NCBI GenBank assembly: GCA_035556195.1
Contig: DATMFK010000053.1
Coordinates: forward strand, 1 to 64,000
Length of the DNA: 64,000 nt
Reading direction: 5' to 3'
Source: G016756615 sp035556195
Lineage (GTDB): Bacteria > Pseudomonadota > Alphaproteobacteria > Rhizobiales > Rhizobiaceae
Part shown: positions 61,305 to 64,000 of the stretch, piece after piece
How the letters are laid out: the number at the start of each line of letters is the position of its first letter
Position numbering within the stretch: the stretch's first letter is position 1
Notes under the pieces: generated by a model
The model's input: the letters and a program-made list of their open reading frames with translations, nothing else
The model's database searches: none
What the model was told of the DNA's origin: nothing
Made by a program: the position numbers and the translations under genes

Positions 61305-61323
61305 TGGTGACCTCAAGTCACCA
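61305..61323. promoter_or_regulatory. candidate LysR operator between divergent dpp-type operon and LysR gene
   Basis: TGGTGAC-CTCAA-GTCACCA is a perfect 7-bp-arm inverted repeat with a T-N11-A core (T 61308, A 61320). It lies 75 bases before the LysR start in the 219-base divergent gap, a standard place for a LysR recognition site. Confidence 0.6.
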
Positions 61324-61397
61324 TTCGAAGCCAGCCGGTTGCTTCGCCGATTTTCCGCTGGGGAAGAGTTGATGCGGTGGCGACCAGGAAAATATGC

Positions 61398-62306
61398 ATG
61401 AGTCTCAAGGTCTCACAGCTGCCGTCATTGACGGCGCTGCGCGCTTTCGTGACCGTCGGGGACGTTTTGAGCGTTCGACAGGCGGCCGAAATTCTCCACG
61501 TCGATCATGCTTCGATTTCGAGGCATCTGCGCGGCCTCGAAGAGAGCGTCGGCGCGCAGCTTTTCGAAAGGAACGTGCGATCGCTAGCGCTCACCCCGTT
61601 GGGCAACACGTATCACAGGAAGGTCAAGCAGGCCTTCGATGTCTTATGCGACGCGACCTCCGCAATTATCGAAGCCCAGCCGCGAGTGCTGACACTTCAT
61701 GCCACGCCAGGCCTGGCGCATGAGATGCTGCTGCAAAGCATCCCCAAGCTCGCCGACGCGCTGACGACGTGGAAAATCAATCTGCTGACCAGCATGGATG
61801 GTTTGATCAGACCGGCTCCCCCCGGGGAGGTCCATGTTCACCTACGCTATGGTGCCATCGACGATCTCAATCCTGGATATATCCAGCACAAGATCTATGA
61901 GCCACGCCTGTTCCCGGTGGCGAGCCCCGCTCTTCTTGAACGCTATCCACCAATCACGACGGTAGACCAGATGCTGAGCCTGCCGTTCCTTTGCAGCGAC
62001 ACGACAGGATTGTGGGAGGAATGGGCCATTCGCGCCGGAGCCGGGCGGGCGGTTCAGATGAGCGGCATCGAAATGCCCAATACGCACCTTGCCCTTCAGG
62101 CCGCCACGCTGGGACACGGGATCGCGCTGGGCAACTCGCTGCTTGCCAAGAACGCGATCGCGCGGGGAGAGCTCGTGGAGCTCCTGGAAACCGATATCAC
62201 GATTTCCGCATACTACCTGGTCTGCCCGTCCTACTATTGGGAACGCACCCCGATCGTCGAATTGCGGCAATGGCTCGCGAACGAGCTCGAGGAAGCCGAT
62301 CGTTAA
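61398..62306 (+). CDS. LysR-family transcriptional regulator
   Basis: A 302-residue regulator with the N-terminal HTH LPSLTALRAFVTVGDVLSVRQAAEILHVDHASISRHLRGLE (about residues 8-48, in two parts) and an effector domain. I chose the ATG at 61398, with AGGA at a fitting distance, over a GTG at 61377. Divergent from the dipeptide/hydantoinase operon and its likely regulator; a T-N11-A palindrome lies between them. It converges on the ThDP-enzyme gene with four bases between stops. Confidence 0.88.
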   Translation: MSLKVSQLPSLTALRAFVTVGDVLSVRQAAEILHVDHASISRHLRGLEESVGAQLFERNVRSLALTPLGNTYHRKVKQAFDVLCDATSAIIEAQPRVLTLHATPGLAHEMLLQSIPKLADALTTWKINLLTSMDGLIRPAPPGEVHVHLRYGAIDDLNPGYIQHKIYEPRLFPVASPALLERYPPITTVDQMLSLPFLCSDTTGLWEEWAIRAGAGRAVQMSGIEMPNTHLALQAATLGHGIALGNSLLAKNAIARGELVELLETDITISAYYLVCPSYYWERTPIVELRQWLANELEEADR

Positions 62307-62310
62307 TGGA

Positions 62311-63954
62311 CTAACGAACAGCCGAATCCGGCAGCTGGGGAAGGATCAAAGGCCAGGGATCCGGAAATTCACCGACCGGCACCTCGATTACCGTAGGTAG
62401 ATCCCTGCCAAATGCCGCGTTGAGGGCCTGCTCCAATTCCGCCGGCGTTCGAGCTCGCTCACCATATGCACCGAAGCTCTTGGCAAAGGCCAGGAAATCA
62501 GGATTGGTCAGATCTGTGGCGATGACCCGACCGCCATAAACGGTTTCCTGGATACGGCGTACATTGCCGAAGCGTCCGTCGTTGAAGACCAGCGTGACGA
62601 CCCCGATGCGATGCTTGACCGCGGTGGCCAGCTCGGTCGCCGCGAACAGGAAGCCGCCGTCGCCCGCGATCGCAACCACCTGGCGGTTCGGATGCGCGAC
62701 CTTTGCTCCGATCGCAGTCGGAAATGCATAGCCGAGCGTGCCTTGATAGCCGGACGTGATGAGGTTCCCCGCCTGGCTGGCCGGAAAGGCGGCGTTCGCG
62801 ACGTAACCGACCTGGGTGTAGTCGGTCACAATGATCCCGTCTTCCGGCAGCACGGCTCGAATGGCGCGGAGCATCGCCATCTGCGGGGCGAGACCGCATT
62901 CCATCTTGGCTGCGGCGCTTTTTTTGGCGGCTAGAATTTCGGGGCGGAACGAAACCGGCAGGTCCGGCAGCAACTCCATCAGACCAGCCAAGGCCATTCG
63001 CGCGTCGGAGCGGATGAATAGATCTGCTTCGCCAATGGCGGGCGCGGAAAGGGGATCGATATCGATGACCACAAGTTGCATGCCTTGCGGACGCGGCCAT
63101 GCCCGCAGGGGATGCTTCATGCGCGTGCCGACCGCGATCGCCAGGTCGCAACCGGACCAAAGTTCTGCGGCGGACAGATAGTTCAGCGAAAGCGGATCGC
63201 GATCGTCCAGGATGCCCTTGGCGCGGCCTTGAGCGACCACCGGAATTCCACACCTGTGGGCTAGCCGGCGGAGCTCGTCAGCAGCCGCGGCAGCTCCACG
63301 GCCGGCAAAGATGATTGGACGACGGGCGCCCCGGATGAGTTCGGCAAGAGACGCCAGCTCGTTGCTGTCCTGCTTCTCGCTGTGCGCCGCATTGGGCGCG
63401 GTGTTCGCCGGAGGACTGTCCGCCGGCAGCCTGGCAGCAAGCACGTCGGGCGGCAATTCGATCGCGGCCGGACCGGCGCCTGGGCGTTCGAGGGCATCCA
63501 AGGCATTGTGGATCGCTGGGCTCACACGCTGCGGTGAAAGGACCAGCTCGTGGGAGCGGACCAGCCGCGATACGATGCCTGCCTGATCGGGCAACTCGTG
63601 CAGTTCGCCATGGCCTTCGCCGATGCGGGTGCTTTGTACCTGTCCGATCAGTGCGAGCATCGGGCTCCCGCAGGCATAGGCAGTAGCGATCGCCGCGCCC
63701 GCATTCAGCATGCCAGGGCCTGGAACCACGGTGAAAACTCCCGGCTTGCCGGTCGCTTCGGCATAGCCGAGCGCCATATAGGCGGCGCCCTGCTCGTGGC
63801 GGCTATCGATCACCGTGATCCGAGACCGGTGGTCATAGAGTGCGCTGAAGAACGCGTCCAATTGAATGCCCGGGAGGCCGAAGACGGTCGTTACCCCGCG
63901 CTCGATCAAGCTGGTGACCGCTAGAGCAGCACCGTTCGCTTCGCCTCGCTCCAT
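62311..63954 (-). CDS. thiamine-diphosphate-dependent enzyme, acetolactate synthase large-subunit-like
   Basis: A 547-residue (or longer) ThDP enzyme. The N-terminal PYR domain has GEANGAALAVTSLIERGVTTVFGLPG and the catalytic Glu in DSRHEQGAAYMALGYAEATG. A central domain follows (about residues 185-320), and the C-terminal PP domain has the ThDP motif GDGGFLFAATELATAV...VFNDGRFGN. Catabolic acetolactate synthases, benzoylformate decarboxylases and 5-guanidino-2-oxopentanoate decarboxylases share this layout. I chose the ATG at 63954; an in-frame GTG at 63996 is possible and the gene could extend beyond the window. Confidence 0.85.
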   Translation of the reverse strand: MERGEANGAALAVTSLIERGVTTVFGLPGIQLDAFFSALYDHRSRITVIDSRHEQGAAYMALGYAEATGKPGVFTVVPGPGMLNAGAAIATAYACGSPMLALIGQVQSTRIGEGHGELHELPDQAGIVSRLVRSHELVLSPQRVSPAIHNALDALERPGAGPAAIELPPDVLAARLPADSPPANTAPNAAHSEKQDSNELASLAELIRGARRPIIFAGRGAAAAADELRRLAHRCGIPVVAQGRAKGILDDRDPLSLNYLSAAELWSGCDLAIAVGTRMKHPLRAWPRPQGMQLVVIDIDPLSAPAIGEADLFIRSDARMALAGLMELLPDLPVSFRPEILAAKKSAAAKMECGLAPQMAMLRAIRAVLPEDGIIVTDYTQVGYVANAAFPASQAGNLITSGYQGTLGYAFPTAIGAKVAHPNRQVVAIAGDGGFLFAATELATAVKHRIGVVTLVFNDGRFGNVRRIQETVYGGRVIATDLTNPDFLAFAKSFGAYGERARTPAELEQALNAAFGRDLPTVIEVPVGEFPDPWPLILPQLPDSAVR

Positions 63955-64000
63955 CAAAGCTCGCCGAGATTTCGTCAGATTCGTGCCGTTCGCCACCGCT

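Overview
The window is GC-rich, densely coded DNA with short intergenic gaps, many ATGA/GTGA/TGATG stop-start overlaps and frequent GTG starts. Gene content points to an alphaproteobacterium of the order Hyphomicrobiales (Rhizobiales): many ABC importers for amino compounds, a urease cluster with a UreJ/HupE nickel permease, several LysR/MarR/AraC regulators, and intergenic palindromic repeats of the kind common in rhizobia. I see no tRNA, rRNA, CRISPR array, phage block or replication origin. The only insertion-sequence trace is the first codons of an IS630-type transposase at the left edge.

Layout. 0-1.5 kb: IS630 fragment, a repeat-rich gap holding a 241-bp element with long terminal inverted repeats, and two small unknown genes. 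1.6-9.5 kb: galE, a GT4 glycosyltransferase, a MATE exporter, a zinc-ribbon/class III cyclase/ATPase/TPR signalling protein and a peroxiredoxin-like protein. 9.5-16.7 kb: a polyamine-type ABC importer in one operon with a ureohydrolase (agmatinase/guanidinobutyrase family) and a nitrilase-family amidase, with a divergent LysR regulator. 16.7-20.1 kb: a translationally coupled small ORF, a thioesterase, pncB and a polytopic membrane protein. 20.2-25.0 kb: a complete five-gene branched-chain-amino-acid-type importer. 25.0-27.1 kb: an NhaD-like antiporter and nicotinamidase pncA. 27.4-34.4 kb: a six-gene, tightly overlapping operon (FAD subunit, fused 2Fe-2S/Mo hydroxylase, 6-hydroxynicotinate-reductase-like protein, ApbE-like UPF0280 protein, PF06684 protein, MarR regulator). 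34.5-43.2 kb: urease genes (ureD-A-J-B, then ureC, ureE-F-G) interrupted by two exported-protein genes on the opposite strand and by three unrelated genes. 43.3-50.1 kb: a GlxA/AraC regulator divergent from a second polyamine-type importer coupled to a proline-racemase-superfamily enzyme, then a GST. 50.2-62.3 kb: an eight-gene operon with a dipeptide-type importer, an Asp/Glu/hydantoin racemase, HyuA, HyuB and an M20 hydrolase, plus a divergent LysR gene. 62.3 kb to the end: a ThDP-dependent acetolactate-synthase-like enzyme.

How it may work together. Most of the window takes up and degrades nitrogen compounds. The best candidate for a poorly described system is the 27.4-34.4 kb operon. pncA lies directly upstream and divergent. 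Its gene set fits nicotinate to 6-hydroxynicotinate to 1,4,5,6-tetrahydro-6-oxonicotinate, the reductive route known from Eubacterium barkeri. The UPF0280 protein carries ApbE-like motifs and could attach the covalent flavin reported for the barkeri reductase; no enamidase is seen, so ring opening is unassigned and may be done by the PF06684 protein. An ATTTG-TGTG-CAAAT palindrome overlapping the predicted -10 box is a natural site for the MarR protein. Separately, the ureohydrolase operon would release urea, which the urease 20 kb away could use. The 50-61 kb operon looks like ATP-dependent import and hydrolysis of hydantoin, oxoproline or related cyclic amides. These pathway links are inferences from family membership and gene order.
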